A stretch of 64,000 bases of DNA from Rhodoligotrophos appendicifer (GTDB lineage: Bacteria; Pseudomonadota; Alphaproteobacteria; Rhizobiales; Im1). Made by a program: the position numbers and the translations under genes. Below the pieces are notes generated by a model, which worked only from the letters and a program-made list of their open reading frames with translations, did no database searches and was not told the DNA's origin. The DNA lies in the NCBI RefSeq assembly GCF_007474605.1, contig NZ_VHKL01000004.1, positions 62,001 to 126,000 of the forward strand. Reading direction: 5' to 3'. Below, in pieces: positions 44,356-53,890 of this stretch (position 1 is the stretch's first letter; every line of letters begins with the position of its first letter).

Positions 44356-46530
44356 TCACGCCGGATCCGCAGCAGCCCTCTCAATCGAGAGGGACTGCTG
44401 AGCCGCGGCGGCTACAGAATGCTTCCCCTCCGCCACCTGGACCGTTGGTGTCGCAAACCTGATCCCCTTTTCCTCGAAAGCCATTTTTATCATTGCAAAG
44501 GCCCGGCGGCGGATGACGAACTGCTCGCCAGGCTTCGTGGTTAATTTCATGCGAATTTGAATCGCATAATCCCCAAACTCCTGCACCCCCTGCATCTTCA
44601 GCGTGTCAATGATCTTGGGAGCAAACTCCGGATTCTCTTTCAGCTGCCGACCGATATCCTTGATAATCTTACGGACCTGTTCCAGGTCCGTGTCATAGGT
44701 GACGTTGATCACGCTTTTGTCGATCACCCAATCCCGGCTCATGTTCTCCACCGCGCCAAGTTCTCCGAAGGGAACCGTGTAGATCGGCCCACGCTGGTGC
44801 CGCAGGCGCACGGATCGCAGGCTGAAGGACTCAACTGTTCCCTTATGCGAGCCACTCTGGATGTAGTCGCCGACTCGGAAAGCGTCATCGAACAGGTAGA
44901 ACATCCCCGAGATAATATCCTTCACCACCGTCTGGGCACCGAAGCCCACGGCAACACCCAGCACGCCCGCTCCTGCGATTAACGGGCCAATCTCGAGCCC
45001 GAGCGCCGAAAGGGCCATCAGCACCGCGACGATGATGAACGTCACCAGCAGGATATTGCGTAGAATTGGAAGCAAGGTGCGGAGGCGCGCGCTGCGGCCA
45101 ATCTCCTCGTCGCTGGCATGGGGTGGTGGCTTGTTTTCATCAAGCTTCACGTCGATAACCGTCCCCACGATGTGCCAAAGGAAGTCGGCAGCAAGCAGGA
45201 CGAGTACGGCGTTCAACGCACCGCGGATCAGGCGCATCGTCATCGTTTCACCCGAGGTCATGGCGATGAGATCGACATCCCAAGCCCAAGCAATGATGAG
45301 GATCGCTGAAAGAATGAGACCCGCTTGAATGCTTCGCTCGGCGCAGGCCGTTGCAACGCTAAACGAACTCGTCTCGACAGGACTTGATTCTGGGGGGCGC
45401 ATGACATGCGCCGTTGCGCGGCGTGATATCGAAATCGCCATTGGCAGGATTGTAGCGACCAGAAGAAACCACAATAGCGGCATCATGCCTGCGATCCAGA
45501 GCCCCCACAGCACCACCGCATAAAAAGTCCAGAGCCACTGCAAGGCGCGAGGGCGAATGCGCCGACTTGAAGCACTTCCTGCTGCGGGTTTCGGCCGCTT
45601 CCAAATTACTTCGATGGCGATCGCAAGGAGCCCTAATCCAAGGGCATAGGCGATTGCGCGACGCGCATCGAGAGAGAATTCCAGGAGCGCCAAAAGATGC
45701 ACCGTCACCCAGCCAAAAAGAAACCAGCCGACCGCCAAGGCCAAGCGGTTGCGCCAGAAGCGGGCCGCTTCCGGCGAGATGGGCGTTACGCGAAACTTCG
45801 CTAAAGGTGTTTCGTCGCCGGAGGGCACCAGGAGGCAGTCGAGCAAGATCATGGCGCCTCTGACGCAACTCGCGACAATCAGGTAACCGAGCAGGAACTG
45901 CCGCATCAGGGGAGGCAAAGGCAGCGCCAAGAACACCGCGTGAGATCCTACCAAAAATGCGATCCAGGCACCGAAACCATAACCAAAAGTGGCGAGGATG
46001 CCGATGAGGCGGTCCGCGATCCTTTGGATGGGAAACGTCGCCAGCCAAAGTTTGGGTCGCCACATTGCTGAGCGGTAGAGCCACTCGGCTGCGATACCGA
46101 CCATGATGAAAAGCGCGAAGAAGAGAATTGCCTGGGGGACGCTATACCCGCCAAAATCCCGCTCAATCAAACCCTCGGCCCTGGTCCCCTCCTGCGGCAG
46201 GCGGGGAATTGCTGCGATGACCGCCTCGACATGCTGGCTGATTTCGGCAAGTCGCCGATCCATCAGTTCGACGGGCATCTCCATCATCACCGGCTCATTA
46301 GGCGGTGGGGGAGTGATGGCGGCGGACTTCAACTCACCTGACTGGCTCTTCAGCCATGTTTGAACCGCCGGATCCTCAAGAATTTTGATCAGCTGTTGCA
46401 CTTGTTCAGGTTGCGCCCCCGTGGGGGTCTGGGCCTCGGCAGCCGTCCCCATACAAGTTAAAATCGCCATAAATAGGAAAGTACGCAGCACAGTATGCGT
46501 CCAAACCTTCAAAGCATAAGTCTTGCGCAT
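44356..46530 (-). CDS. Large MscS-family mechanosensitive channel
   Basis: This 724-residue inner-membrane protein has a signal peptide (AAEAQTPTG after the hydrophobic stretch), a short periplasmic region and about ten membrane helices before the MscS pore. The pore helix is GPLIAGAGVLGVAVGFGAQ, followed by the beta domain (FRVGDYIQSGSHKGTVESF, VRLRHQRGPIYTVPFGEL) and a cytosolic C-terminus with VTYDTDLEQV. It protects against osmotic downshock. The large N-terminal part sets it apart from the small MscS. It stands alone on the strand. Confidence 0.9.
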   Translation of the reverse strand: MRKTYALKVWTHTVLRTFLFMAILTCMGTAAEAQTPTGAQPEQVQQLIKILEDPAVQTWLKSQSGELKSAAITPPPPNEPVMMEMPVELMDRRLAEISQHVEAVIAAIPRLPQEGTRAEGLIERDFGGYSVPQAILFFALFIMVGIAAEWLYRSAMWRPKLWLATFPIQRIADRLIGILATFGYGFGAWIAFLVGSHAVFLALPLPPLMRQFLLGYLIVASCVRGAMILLDCLLVPSGDETPLAKFRVTPISPEAARFWRNRLALAVGWFLFGWVTVHLLALLEFSLDARRAIAYALGLGLLAIAIEVIWKRPKPAAGSASSRRIRPRALQWLWTFYAVVLWGLWIAGMMPLLWFLLVATILPMAISISRRATAHVMRPPESSPVETSSFSVATACAERSIQAGLILSAILIIAWAWDVDLIAMTSGETMTMRLIRGALNAVLVLLAADFLWHIVGTVIDVKLDENKPPPHASDEEIGRSARLRTLLPILRNILLVTFIIVAVLMALSALGLEIGPLIAGAGVLGVAVGFGAQTVVKDIISGMFYLFDDAFRVGDYIQSGSHKGTVESFSLRSVRLRHQRGPIYTVPFGELGAVENMSRDWVIDKSVINVTYDTDLEQVRKIIKDIGRQLKENPEFAPKIIDTLKMQGVQEFGDYAIQIRMKLTTKPGEQFVIRRRAFAMIKMAFEEKGIRFATPTVQVAEGKHSVAAAAQQSLSIERAAADPA

Positions 46531-46712
46531 TTAATCACCGACTACGAGAGCCACTCTTGTGTGACGAATTCGCCACTCGAGCTTCGACGTTTCAGCCGCC
46601 ACAGATCCTGACCACGATTACCACATTCCCGCCTCTTCTCACCCATGTAACGGGGCCGCACTACGCAAGCACATAATAAATTTATTCTCGAACAAGACCT
46701 TTGGAGAAGACT

Positions 46713-47525
46713 ATGAATTGTCAATTTAAGTCCGCCAGCGCAGGCTGCATCCTAGCGCTGTCGGCAAGTTCTCTTTCAGTCGCGGCCGACCTGCCGCGAG
46801 TTCCAGACAGCCACGTCGTCTATGCCGCCGAGTCACACATGTCTTCCGCAGTTTGGAGTGGTCTAAGCGTTGGAATCCTCGGCGGCTACGGCATTGGCGA
46901 TGGAGCCATGAGTCTAAAGACAAACGCCAAAACCAAGGAAAGGGAGACCCTTTCGATCGATCCAAAGGGTGGCATGGTCGGAGGCCTCATCGGCTTGCAT
47001 GGTCAGGCTGGTCAGTGGGTCTTCGGAGTAGAGCTTGATGGAGCCTACAGCATGTTGTCCGCCAAGGCTAAGTCGGACAGTTTTTTGCCACAAGAAGGTA
47101 AAGACCTCCTGAAGGATTCAGGTCTGTCGAGCGAAGCCATCCAGTTCGAGAGCAAAGTCGACAGTCTATTCACGGGCCGGGCACGTGTAGGATATGCATT
47201 CCAGAATTTTATGCTCTACGGGACATGTGGGCTTGGACTGGCGCACACAAGATTCTCAGGAAGTAGCAAAATTGGGGGGACGAAAGTCACCCAGTCCGCG
47301 TCCGGATACGGACTTACACCGGTGGCGGGCGCCGGCGCCGAGTATAGAATCTCAGATAGTGTAAGTCTTCGCGCTGAATATCTATACGCGTTCCCATTCG
47401 ACGTGACATTTCAGTCGAATGCTAAGCATCCTGGGGCCGCGGGAAATAAAAGCAGATCGGACGCCAGCCTGGACGGCACGCATCTGATTCGCGTGGGCGT
47501 CTCCTATCATCTCCCGATCTTCTGA
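46713..47525 (+). CDS. Omp25/Omp31-like outer-membrane beta-barrel protein (copy 1)
   Basis: This 270-residue protein has a signal peptide (CILALSASSLSVAA before DLPR) and an eight-stranded barrel. Strand features are GLSVGILGGYGIG, GGMVGGLIGLHGQ, FTGRARVGYAFQNFMLYG, LRAEYLYAFPF and the terminal RVGVSYHLPIF. The final aromatic F is a Bam signal. It resembles the porin-like surface proteins of Bartonella and Brucella. An upstream ATG at 46701 is possible. It is followed by a second copy at 47733. Confidence 0.88.
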   Translation: MNCQFKSASAGCILALSASSLSVAADLPRVPDSHVVYAAESHMSSAVWSGLSVGILGGYGIGDGAMSLKTNAKTKERETLSIDPKGGMVGGLIGLHGQAGQWVFGVELDGAYSMLSAKAKSDSFLPQEGKDLLKDSGLSSEAIQFESKVDSLFTGRARVGYAFQNFMLYGTCGLGLAHTRFSGSSKIGGTKVTQSASGYGLTPVAGAGAEYRISDSVSLRAEYLYAFPFDVTFQSNAKHPGAAGNKSRSDASLDGTHLIRVGVSYHLPIF

Positions 47526-47732
47526 GCCTCGCAGGCCAGCATGACGGTCCACGGGGCTGTGGGCTACCGCTGCGGCGCTCACGTCCCGGTCCGACTGTTG
47601 CTCTTGCGTCACAGCCGATCGGCGCGGGAATTGGGCGAAAAATGGCCACAATCCCGCCTACCCCCCCTCGTCTAAGGGCATCACTCAGATGTTCAAGTGC
47701 TCCTGAGCAATGCCACACGTTGGAGAGACCTA

Positions 47733-48488
47733 ATGAACTATGTAACCAAAGCAATTTCCGCTGGTGCCGTGGCGGTGGTCGCAAATGCAACGCCGCTTTA
47801 CGCTGCCGATTTGCCGGCCTACGAGCCACCGCCACCGGTCCATACGGTGGTGGAAGCACCCGCATTATGGCAAGGCATCAGCGTCGGTGTCATCGGCGGA
47901 TACGGGTGGGGTAAGGTCGATCACAAGCCATATGACTTCAAGCCTGAGGGTGGCCTCATCGGCGGTCTGGTCGGGCTGCATGGTCAGCAAGGCAACCTGG
48001 TCTATGGTGTCGAAGGCGATGCCTCATTCAGCTTCATGGATGCCAAGGACAAGTATACTTTTTACCATCTCCGCCCAGGCTTCGAGCCCGGCGACGAACT
48101 CGTAGCGGCTTGGCTGGACGGCTTCAGGCGCGACAAAGTCAGCGCCAAGATCTCGTCTGACTCACTCTTCACAGGGCGCGCCCGTCTCGGTTACGCCGTT
48201 GACCAGGCACTTCTGTATGCCACTGGTGGTATTGCAGCCACCCAAGCCACGCTTGAAGTCCAAGGCGAAAAAACAAAATATAAGAAGGACAAGTATGGCG
48301 TGACCCCGGTGCTCGGAGGAGGCGTCGAGTATAAACTCGAAAACAACTTCAGCATTCGCGGCGAATATCTCTACATGCTGCCTTACAAGATCAAATTTAA
48401 CGATCGTCAATACTCCCGTCACAAGGCAGAGTTCGACGGCACACATCTCGTCCGCGTGGGGCTCAGCTACAGCCTCCCGATTTTCTGA
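47733..48488 (+). CDS. Omp25/Omp31-like outer-membrane beta-barrel protein (copy 2)
   Basis: This 251-residue signal-bearing protein (VVANATPLYA before ADLPAY) has GISVGVIGGYGWG, GGLIGGLVGLHGQQG, FTGRARLGYAVDQALLYATGG and a terminal VRVGLSYSLPIF. It is a close relative of copy 1, with a proline-rich linker after the signal (YEPPPPV). The strand LYATGGIAATQAT differs from copy 1's LYGTCGLGLAHTR. A hairpin terminator follows. It is probably surface-exposed and antigenic in relatives. Confidence 0.88.
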   Translation: MNYVTKAISAGAVAVVANATPLYAADLPAYEPPPPVHTVVEAPALWQGISVGVIGGYGWGKVDHKPYDFKPEGGLIGGLVGLHGQQGNLVYGVEGDASFSFMDAKDKYTFYHLRPGFEPGDELVAAWLDGFRRDKVSAKISSDSLFTGRARLGYAVDQALLYATGGIAATQATLEVQGEKTKYKKDKYGVTPVLGGGVEYKLENNFSIRGEYLYMLPYKIKFNDRQYSRHKAEFDGTHLVRVGLSYSLPIF

Positions 48489-48500
48489 GCAGCGCCACAG

Positions 48501-48527
48501 TCGGGGAAAGCGTTTCGCTTCCCCCGA
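48501..48527. terminator. Bidirectional candidate terminator between omp copy 2 and thrS
   Basis: A stem of TCGGGGAAAGCG and CGCTTCCCCCGA (11 of 12 pairs) surrounds a TTT loop. It lies in the 42-base gap between convergent genes, so it can stop transcripts from either side. A T-run is lacking, but the position is convincing. Confidence 0.6.
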
Positions 48528-48530
48528 TCC

Positions 48531-50486
48531 TCACCTCCGAAGATCCGGAGGCACGGCCTCATCTTTCAGTTGGGCCACGATATCGGCAAACGGGACGGTC
48601 ACCTGTTGCTGCACTCCCAAGCGCCGCACATTGACTGAGCGCTCATCGCGCTCTCGCTTTCCGAGCACGAGGATCACCGGCACCTTGGTCAAGGAATGTT
48701 CGCGCACCTTGTAATTGATCTTCTCGTTGCGCAGATCGGTCTCAACACGAATTCCCGCGGCTCCCAGCGCCTGAGCGACCTCGATTGCGTAATCGTCAAC
48801 ATCCGAGACAATAGGGGCCACAATCACCTGAACCGGAGCGATCCAGAACGGGAAATGACCTGCATAATGCTCAATCAAAATGCCGATGAAGCGCTCCATC
48901 GAGCCGCAGATCGCTCTATGGATCATGACCGGCGGCTGCTTCTGCCCATCCTGATCAATATAGAAAGCGCCGAATCGCTCCGGTAGGTTGAAGTCGATCT
49001 GCGTGGTGCCACATTGCCAGTCTCGGCCGATCGCGTCCCGGAGAACATATTCGAATTTCGGCCCGTAGAACGCTCCCTCGCCGGGATTTATCGACGTCTT
49101 GATCTTGCCCGCAGACTGTTCTTCTATCTGCACCAGCACACGCCTCATAACGTCTTCGGCATGGTCCCACATCTCATCCGTTCCAACCCGCTTCTCGGGA
49201 CGGGTGGACAGCTTGACCACGATGTTGTCGGTGAAGCCGAAATCGGCATAGGTCGAGAGAATCAGGTCGTTGATCTTCAGGCATTCATCAGCCATCTGAT
49301 CTTCAGTACAGAAGATGTGGGCGTCGTCCTGAGTAAAACCGCGCACCCGCATCAGGCCATGCAATGCCCCTGAGGGTTCGTAGCGGTGCACTGCACCGAA
49401 TTCGGCCAACCTCAAAGAAAGATCCCGATAGCTTTTGAGACCGTGTTTGAAAATCTGCACATGTCCCGGGCAATTCATCGGCTTGAGAGCGAACACCCGG
49501 TCATCGTCGGTATCTTCGCCCGCCGATTGGACCTTGAACATATTCTCCTTGTACCAACCCCAGTGGCCCGAGGTTTCCCATAGGCCCTTATCCAAAATCT
49601 GGGGTGCATTAACTTCCTTATAATCGACAGCGAGCCTCCTTCGCATGTATGCGATGAGGGCCTGGAACACAGTCCAGCCATTGGGGTGCCAGAAGACCAC
49701 GCCCGGCCCTTCCTCCTGGAAGTGAAACAGATCCATTTCCCGACCAAGCCGGCGATGGTCGCGCTTCTCCGCCTCCTCCAGCCGCTGGAGATAGTCCTTC
49801 AGATCCTTGTCATCGGCCCAGGCCGTCCCATAGATGCGCTGCAATTGGGCTCCCTGAGCATCGCCGCGCCAATAAGAGCCCGAGATCTTCATCAGCTTGA
49901 ACGCGTTGCCCACCTTGCCGGTCGACGTCATATGGGGCCCGCGACAGAGATCCATCCACGCGCCCTGGGCATACATCTTTATGGTCTGGTTCTCAGGGAT
50001 GGCATCAACCAGCTCCACCTTGAACATCTCGCCTTTGTCGCGGAAAAATGTCTTCGCTCTGTCACGGCTCCAGACTTCGCGCGTGAATGGCTTGTCCCGC
50101 TTTATTATCTCGCGCATTTTCTGCTCGATAACCTCGAGCTCCTCGGGATGAAAAGGCTCGTTCCGCGCAAAGTCATAGAAGAAGCCGTTTTCGATCACAG
50201 GACCAATCGTGACCTGAGTGCCGGGGAAAAGCTCTTGGACCGCTTCAGCCAGCACATGGGCGGCATCGTGACGTATGAGTTCCAGTGCCTCGGGATCGTC
50301 GCGGGTTATCAGTCGTATGTCGGCATCAGCTTGGATGGGTTCGCTGAGATCGCAAAGTGTGCCATCGATCATCATGGCAACCGCCTTCTTCTCCAGCGAT
50401 TTCGAAATCGATGAGGCGACCTCTGAGCCGGTCACACCGTTCTCGAAGTTCCGACGGCCTCCATCGGGAAAGCTCAATTCAATCAC
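48531..50486 (-). CDS. thrS: Threonyl-tRNA synthetase
   Basis: This 651-residue class II aminoacyl-tRNA synthetase has an N-terminal TGS domain ([10 protein letters not shown]), the editing site with [12 protein letters not shown], and the catalytic core with [11 protein letters not shown] (Zn ligand), [11 protein letters not shown]-like [14 protein letters not shown], and [22 protein letters not shown]-terminal anticodon domain follows. It has no T-box leader or other recognisable leader in the 350 bases upstream. Confidence 0.97.
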   Translation of the reverse strand: MIELSFPDGGRRNFENGVTGSEVASSISKSLEKKAVAMMIDGTLCDLSEPIQADADIRLITRDDPEALELIRHDAAHVLAEAVQELFPGTQVTIGPVIENGFFYDFARNEPFHPEELEVIEQKMREIIKRDKPFTREVWSRDRAKTFFRDKGEMFKVELVDAIPENQTIKMYAQGAWMDLCRGPHMTSTGKVGNAFKLMKISGSYWRGDAQGAQLQRIYGTAWADDKDLKDYLQRLEEAEKRDHRRLGREMDLFHFQEEGPGVVFWHPNGWTVFQALIAYMRRRLAVDYKEVNAPQILDKGLWETSGHWGWYKENMFKVQSAGEDTDDDRVFALKPMNCPGHVQIFKHGLKSYRDLSLRLAEFGAVHRYEPSGALHGLMRVRGFTQDDAHIFCTEDQMADECLKINDLILSTYADFGFTDNIVVKLSTRPEKRVGTDEMWDHAEDVMRRVLVQIEEQSAGKIKTSINPGEGAFYGPKFEYVLRDAIGRDWQCGTTQIDFNLPERFGAFYIDQDGQKQPPVMIHRAICGSMERFIGILIEHYAGHFPFWIAPVQVIVAPIVSDVDDYAIEVAQALGAAGIRVETDLRNEKINYKVREHSLTKVPVILVLGKRERDERSVNVRRLGVQQQVTVPFADIVAQLKDEAVPPDLRR

Positions 50487-50767
50487 GATCTTCTCCTGCT
50501 CAATCGCTGCATACCACGCAGGTAAGCGTTTCGGGTTCTTCCATTAAGGCGAGGCCGTGTTTTGGCCTGCTGGAGGACAATCGTCAAGCAAAGCAGCTTG
50601 GCCTCACTGTTGCCGGCAAAACACAACTTTAGATTGAATACGCCCCGCAGGGCGCCATCCACCTGTTGGAATTCAATAACTGTATGATATTTCAATATAA
50701 TTTTTGCTTTTCCCACTCATCGTCAAGCCGGACTTGAGCCCTTGCGCATGATGAAGAAAGTGCTAAA
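50487..50767. promoter_or_regulatory. Divergent intergenic region between thrS and omp copy 3
   Basis: About 280 bases carry the thrS promoter and probably an AT-rich upstream region of the omp gene (AATTTTTGCTTTTCCC near 50700). No open frame with a ribosome-binding site is present and no leader peptide is evident. Confidence 0.4.
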
Positions 50768-50800
50768 ACGTCAAAACACTAGTTAAGGTTGTGTTGACGT
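50768..50800. promoter_or_regulatory. Inverted repeat, candidate operator upstream of omp copy 3
   Basis: ACGTCAAAACAC (50768-50779) faces GTGTTGACGT (50791-50800). The outer seven bases pair perfectly (ACGTCAA/TTGACGT), as does CAC/GTG inside, with 11 bases between. It lies 38 bases before the ATG, a usual position for a transcription factor site. The regulator is unknown. Confidence 0.45.
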
Positions 50801-50837
50801 GCATTTCGGCTGGGGGGCCGATATTGGAGTGTTCCCC

Positions 50838-51533
50838 ATGAGTTTCTTCTCTTTGCGTAGCTTTGCGTTTATCAGCGCCGCCATTGCCTGCGCTGGCACA
50901 TTGGCATCCGGACCGGCATCTTCAGCCGATCTTCCAGCCATGGAAACCTACCCGAGCAATCCCTCTCTCGGTTTCGATGCCGCAAAGCCGTGGCAAGGCG
51001 TCTACATTGGCGTTCTCGGGAGCTACAACATGCTCAATGCCGATGTCGCTGTTTATTCGCCCCACCCCATCGATCCAGCCGTCAAGGGAATGTTCTGGGG
51101 GGCTTTGGCGGGGATGAACCTTCAACTCGGCGATTTCGTGCTGGGTGCCGAGGCTGACACCAGCTTTGGCAATGCAACCGGCAGAGGGCCAAGAGTCGCC
51201 GTTGAAATGAACCAGTTCTCAACGTTCCGGGGCCGTCTTGGCTATGCCGTGGGTCCCGTCCTCATCTATGGCACGGCCGGCCTTGCGGTGGCAGATATGG
51301 CCGTCAAGACGCCAAATTGGGGGGAAGGAAGCGGATTGGCTAAAGGCTTCACCTATGGCGGGGGCCTCGAGACAAAAGTTTCTGAAAATATCTCCGTGCG
51401 TGGCGAGTATCTCTACACCACCCTCGATTCCCAAGTGTACGATCTGTCCCGTCGACCCGCTTGGGCGCGCAGCAGCATGGACGACTTTCACACCTTCCGC
51501 GCCGCCATCACCTATCACCTGCCAGTCTTTTAA
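50838..51533 (+). CDS. Omp25/Omp31-like outer-membrane beta-barrel protein (copy 3)
   Basis: This 231-residue protein has a signal peptide (AIACAGTLASGPASSA before DLPAM). Its barrel carries GVYIGVLGSYNML, FWGALAGMNLQLG, FRGRLGYAVGPVLIYGTAGLAV, SVRGEYLYTTLD and the terminal ITYHLPVF. It is more distant from copies 1 and 2, but the layout is the same. The start at 50838 is chosen because the signal peptide begins MSFFSLRSFAF. A strong terminator hairpin follows. Confidence 0.87.
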   Translation: MSFFSLRSFAFISAAIACAGTLASGPASSADLPAMETYPSNPSLGFDAAKPWQGVYIGVLGSYNMLNADVAVYSPHPIDPAVKGMFWGALAGMNLQLGDFVLGAEADTSFGNATGRGPRVAVEMNQFSTFRGRLGYAVGPVLIYGTAGLAVADMAVKTPNWGEGSGLAKGFTYGGGLETKVSENISVRGEYLYTTLDSQVYDLSRRPAWARSSMDDFHTFRAAITYHLPVF

Positions 51534-51606
51534 AGACCGCCGGGCCATTATTTCTCAAATTTAAATACAATTTGTGTGATTGTGTTTTCATAAGAGGCCA
51601 CTCAGA

Positions 51607-51643
51607 GGGCCGCCGCATGCTTTTGGGGCTGCGGCGGCCCTTT
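51607..51643 (+). terminator. Intrinsic terminator after omp copy 3
   Basis: GGGCCGCCGCA pairs with TGCGGCGGCCC (11 perfect pairs) around a 12-base loop and is followed by TTT. It lies 73 bases after the omp stop and just before the yidD end, so it probably works for both convergent units. Confidence 0.75.
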
Positions 51644-51647
51644 CCTG

Positions 51648-51956
51648 CTAATCAGAAAAGCGATGGCTTATATGGTCTCCACGCCAGCGGCCATAGCGCC
51701 AGAAGAATATACCCTGTGGCTCCAAACACAGGGGTACAGGATCGTGCCCATGGCTGCCCCAGGGATGGCATCTGCACAATCGCGAGGACGTCAGCCAGAA
51801 GCCACGCCATCCACCATGGCGAGAGAACGCCTCAGTTGCGTATTCGGAGCAGGTGGGCAGGTGCCGACAGGTCCGTCCCAGCACGGATGACAGCGAGTAT
51901 CTATAGACCTGAACGAGGCCGATGCCGATCAGTGCAGCGAACCTGTCGGGACTCAT
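51648..51956 (-). CDS. yidD: Membrane protein insertion efficiency factor YidD
   Basis: This 102-residue amphipathic protein assists YidC-dependent insertion. The signature CRHLPTCSEYATEAFSRHGG and LCRCHPW is present, with the conserved cysteines. The N-terminus LVQVYRYSLSSVLG is a typical amphipathic helix. Its start overlaps the stop of the NifU-like gene (ATGA). In this organism it is not next to the rnpA/yidC region, a pattern I recall in Hyphomicrobiales. Confidence 0.95.
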   Translation of the reverse strand: MSPDRFAALIGIGLVQVYRYSLSSVLGRTCRHLPTCSEYATEAFSRHGGWRGFWLTSSRLCRCHPWGSHGHDPVPLCLEPQGIFFWRYGRWRGDHISHRFSD

Positions 51957-52417
51957 CGGCTATTCCGCAATTCAGACACTCCATCTTCCCGACTGAGTGC
52001 GATCTGGTCGATTGCATCGCAGACTGCGTCGAACGTTAATAGAGTGGAGGCATGGCGGGCCTTGAAGTCCCTGACCGGTTCGAGCACGGCCAGATCAGAC
52101 CATTTTCCAGTAGGAGCCGGGCCATTCTCCTTGAGCATGGCATACATTTGCCTGCGGAGGAGACAAAGCTCTTCCGTCGTCGAACCCACCACATGCTGAG
52201 CCATGATTGACGATGACGCCTGTCCCAAAGCGCAAGCCTTCACATCATGGCCAAATGCGGTGACCACATGATCACGGACTTCGATGTCGACCACAACCTT
52301 AGAACCACAGAGGCGTGAATGAGCCACCGCCGTAGCATCCGGCGCTTCCAGCCTATGAGCCAGCGGGATTTCCGCGGCAAATCCCAATATTTTTCGATTA
52401 TAGATATCGTCGAGCAT
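51953..52417 (-). CDS. NifU/IscU-like iron-sulfur cluster scaffold protein
   Basis: This 154-residue protein is related to the IscU/SufU N-terminal scaffold. It has NRKILGFAAEIPLAHRLEAPDATA, a first cysteine in SRLCGSKV and a second in VKACALGQASSSIM; the third cysteine is in ELCLLRRQ. It lacks the classical LPPVK motif for HscA. In alphaproteobacteria this form is annotated as an iron-sulfur assembly scaffold beside yidD. It is divergent from folE, with a plausible promoter pair in between. Confidence 0.85.
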   Translation of the reverse strand: MLDDIYNRKILGFAAEIPLAHRLEAPDATAVAHSRLCGSKVVVDIEVRDHVVTAFGHDVKACALGQASSSIMAQHVVGSTTEELCLLRRQMYAMLKENGPAPTGKWSDLAVLEPVRDFKARHASTLLTFDAVCDAIDQIALSREDGVSELRNSR

Positions 52418-52492
52418 GTCGCCCCTGACCGCGCAATGTCGCCTCCATCAACGCCTTGGACCCTGCAACGAGTATGATGCCGATCCCACAAC

Positions 52493-52521
52493 TTGCCCAG
52501 ATGAAGAAGCTTTTCTATATA
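52493..52521 (+). promoter_or_regulatory. Candidate sigma70-type promoter for folE
   Basis: TTGCCC (52493-52498) is followed after 17 bases by TATATA (52516-52521), about 120 bases ahead of the folE start. The spacing is optimal and both boxes are near consensus. The region is more AT-rich than the surrounding genes. Confidence 0.45.
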
Positions 52522-52642
52522 GTATATTGAAGTTGGCAAAGGACGCCGGGATGTCAATAGGTGGCCTCCCCGTCGATTCTTCCCACATCGAAGCCCATGG
52601 CTGCCGGCGTTCCGCCAGTCATTTGCGTCAAAGGCAGTCTAG

Positions 52643-53275
52643 ATGGATGCGATCGTCAATCTCCTTGCGAGGCATCGTGATGAAGTCCAAGCGAACGCGG
52701 CTGGCCGGCCGACGCGCGAGGAAGCCGAGGCAGCGGTTCGTGTATTGATCCGCTGGGCAGGAGATGATCCCAACCGGGAGGGGCTGATCGATACGCCACG
52801 TCGGGTCGCCAAAGCCTACCGGGAGTTTTTCAAAGGTTATGACGAGGATCCGCATCAGATCCTGTCCAGAACTTTTGAAGAAACCGCGGGGTACGACGAT
52901 ATGGTTTTGGTGCGCGATATCGATATGGCGTCCCATTGTGAGCACCACATGATTCCGTTCGTTGGGAAGGCACATGTCGCCTACTTCCCAACGGGTCGCG
53001 TTGTTGGATTATCGAAAATCGCGCGGGTCGTTGAAGTCTTTGCCCGGCGTCTTCAGACGCAGGAGACCATGACTGCCGAGATCGCTGAAGCCATCGAAGC
53101 TACTCTTGAGCCACGCGGTGTTGCCGTGATGCTTGATGCTGTTCACCAATGCATGTCGCTGCGTGGCGTGCAAAAACCGAATGTTTCCACGATCACCACG
53201 CAGTTCACGGGTGTGTTCAAAACCGAGCAGAGCCTCCAGGCGCGGTTCTTCGAACTCATCCGTCATCCCCGTTGA
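52643..53275 (+). CDS. folE: GTP cyclohydrolase I
   Basis: This 210-residue enzyme starts folate/tetrahydrobiopterin synthesis by converting GTP to dihydroneopterin triphosphate. The zinc motif is CEHHMIPF, and [21 protein letters not shown] and [12 protein letters not shown] are family hallmarks. The N-terminal extension includes [16 protein letters not shown]. It is the first gene of folE-hisI, and the stop is 33 bases before hisI. Confidence 0.97.
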   Translation: MDAIVNLLARHRDEVQANAAGRPTREEAEAAVRVLIRWAGDDPNREGLIDTPRRVAKAYREFFKGYDEDPHQILSRTFEETAGYDDMVLVRDIDMASHCEHHMIPFVGKAHVAYFPTGRVVGLSKIARVVEVFARRLQTQETMTAEIAEAIEATLEPRGVAVMLDAVHQCMSLRGVQKPNVSTITTQFTGVFKTEQSLQARFFELIRHPR

Positions 53276-53307
53276 CGAAATCGGAGCCGCGGTTCAAAAA
53301 GCACCCC

Positions 53308-53787
53308 ATGAATAATCCCGTATTTGCACCCCGTGTCAGCATTGAACAGGTCGAAGAGGGCCAAGAACTGGCGCCTAAGTTCGACGCCGATGGCCTCCTT
53401 GCCGTGGTTACAACGGATGCCGAGACCGGCGACGTCCTTATGCTGGGCTATATGAACGCTGACGCCCTTCGCCTTACCATCGAAACGGGAGAGGCTCATT
53501 ACTGGAGTCGGTCTCGGAAACTGCTTTGGCATAAAGGCGCCTCAAGTGGTCTCATCCAAAAGGTGGTGGATCTGCGGATCGACGATGATCAGGACGCTGT
53601 TTGGCTAAGGGTCGAGGTGGCAGGATCGGGCGCAAGTTGCCACGTTGGCTACCGGTCATGCTTCTACCGTTCTGTGCCCCTTGGCGCACCCGTCGCTCCC
53701 GGCCTCAAGCTCACGTTTGAGGAAGACAACAAAATCTTCGATCCCTCCGAAGTCTATGGGGACGCCCCAAATCCTACTCAGCTCTAA
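53308..53787 (+). CDS. hisI: Phosphoribosyl-AMP cyclohydrolase
   Basis: This 159-residue single-domain HisI performs the third step of histidine synthesis. The zinc-binding [11 protein letters not shown] and metal-binding [12 protein letters not shown] segments are present, plus [18 protein letters not shown]. It lacks the PRA-PH (HisE) domain, as in alphaproteobacteria. The frame is open upstream through folE, but the conserved start is at 53308. Confidence 0.96.
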   Translation: MNNPVFAPRVSIEQVEEGQELAPKFDADGLLAVVTTDAETGDVLMLGYMNADALRLTIETGEAHYWSRSRKLLWHKGASSGLIQKVVDLRIDDDQDAVWLRVEVAGSGASCHVGYRSCFYRSVPLGAPVAPGLKLTFEEDNKIFDPSEVYGDAPNPTQL

Positions 53788-53890
53788 TTTAGCTCTCTGG
53801 CAAGATCCTTGCTGCAATGTTCGCGGTACTGTCTGCAAAGTAACGGATCTTTCGGCCTGAGGCCGGACGCCGAGCTTGGGCCTTGAGTTA

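Noticed and set aside
50487-50767. T-box or leader peptide regulating thrS
   Set aside because: No specifier loop, no antiterminator fold and no Thr-rich short frame are visible, and T-boxes are not expected in alphaproteobacteria.
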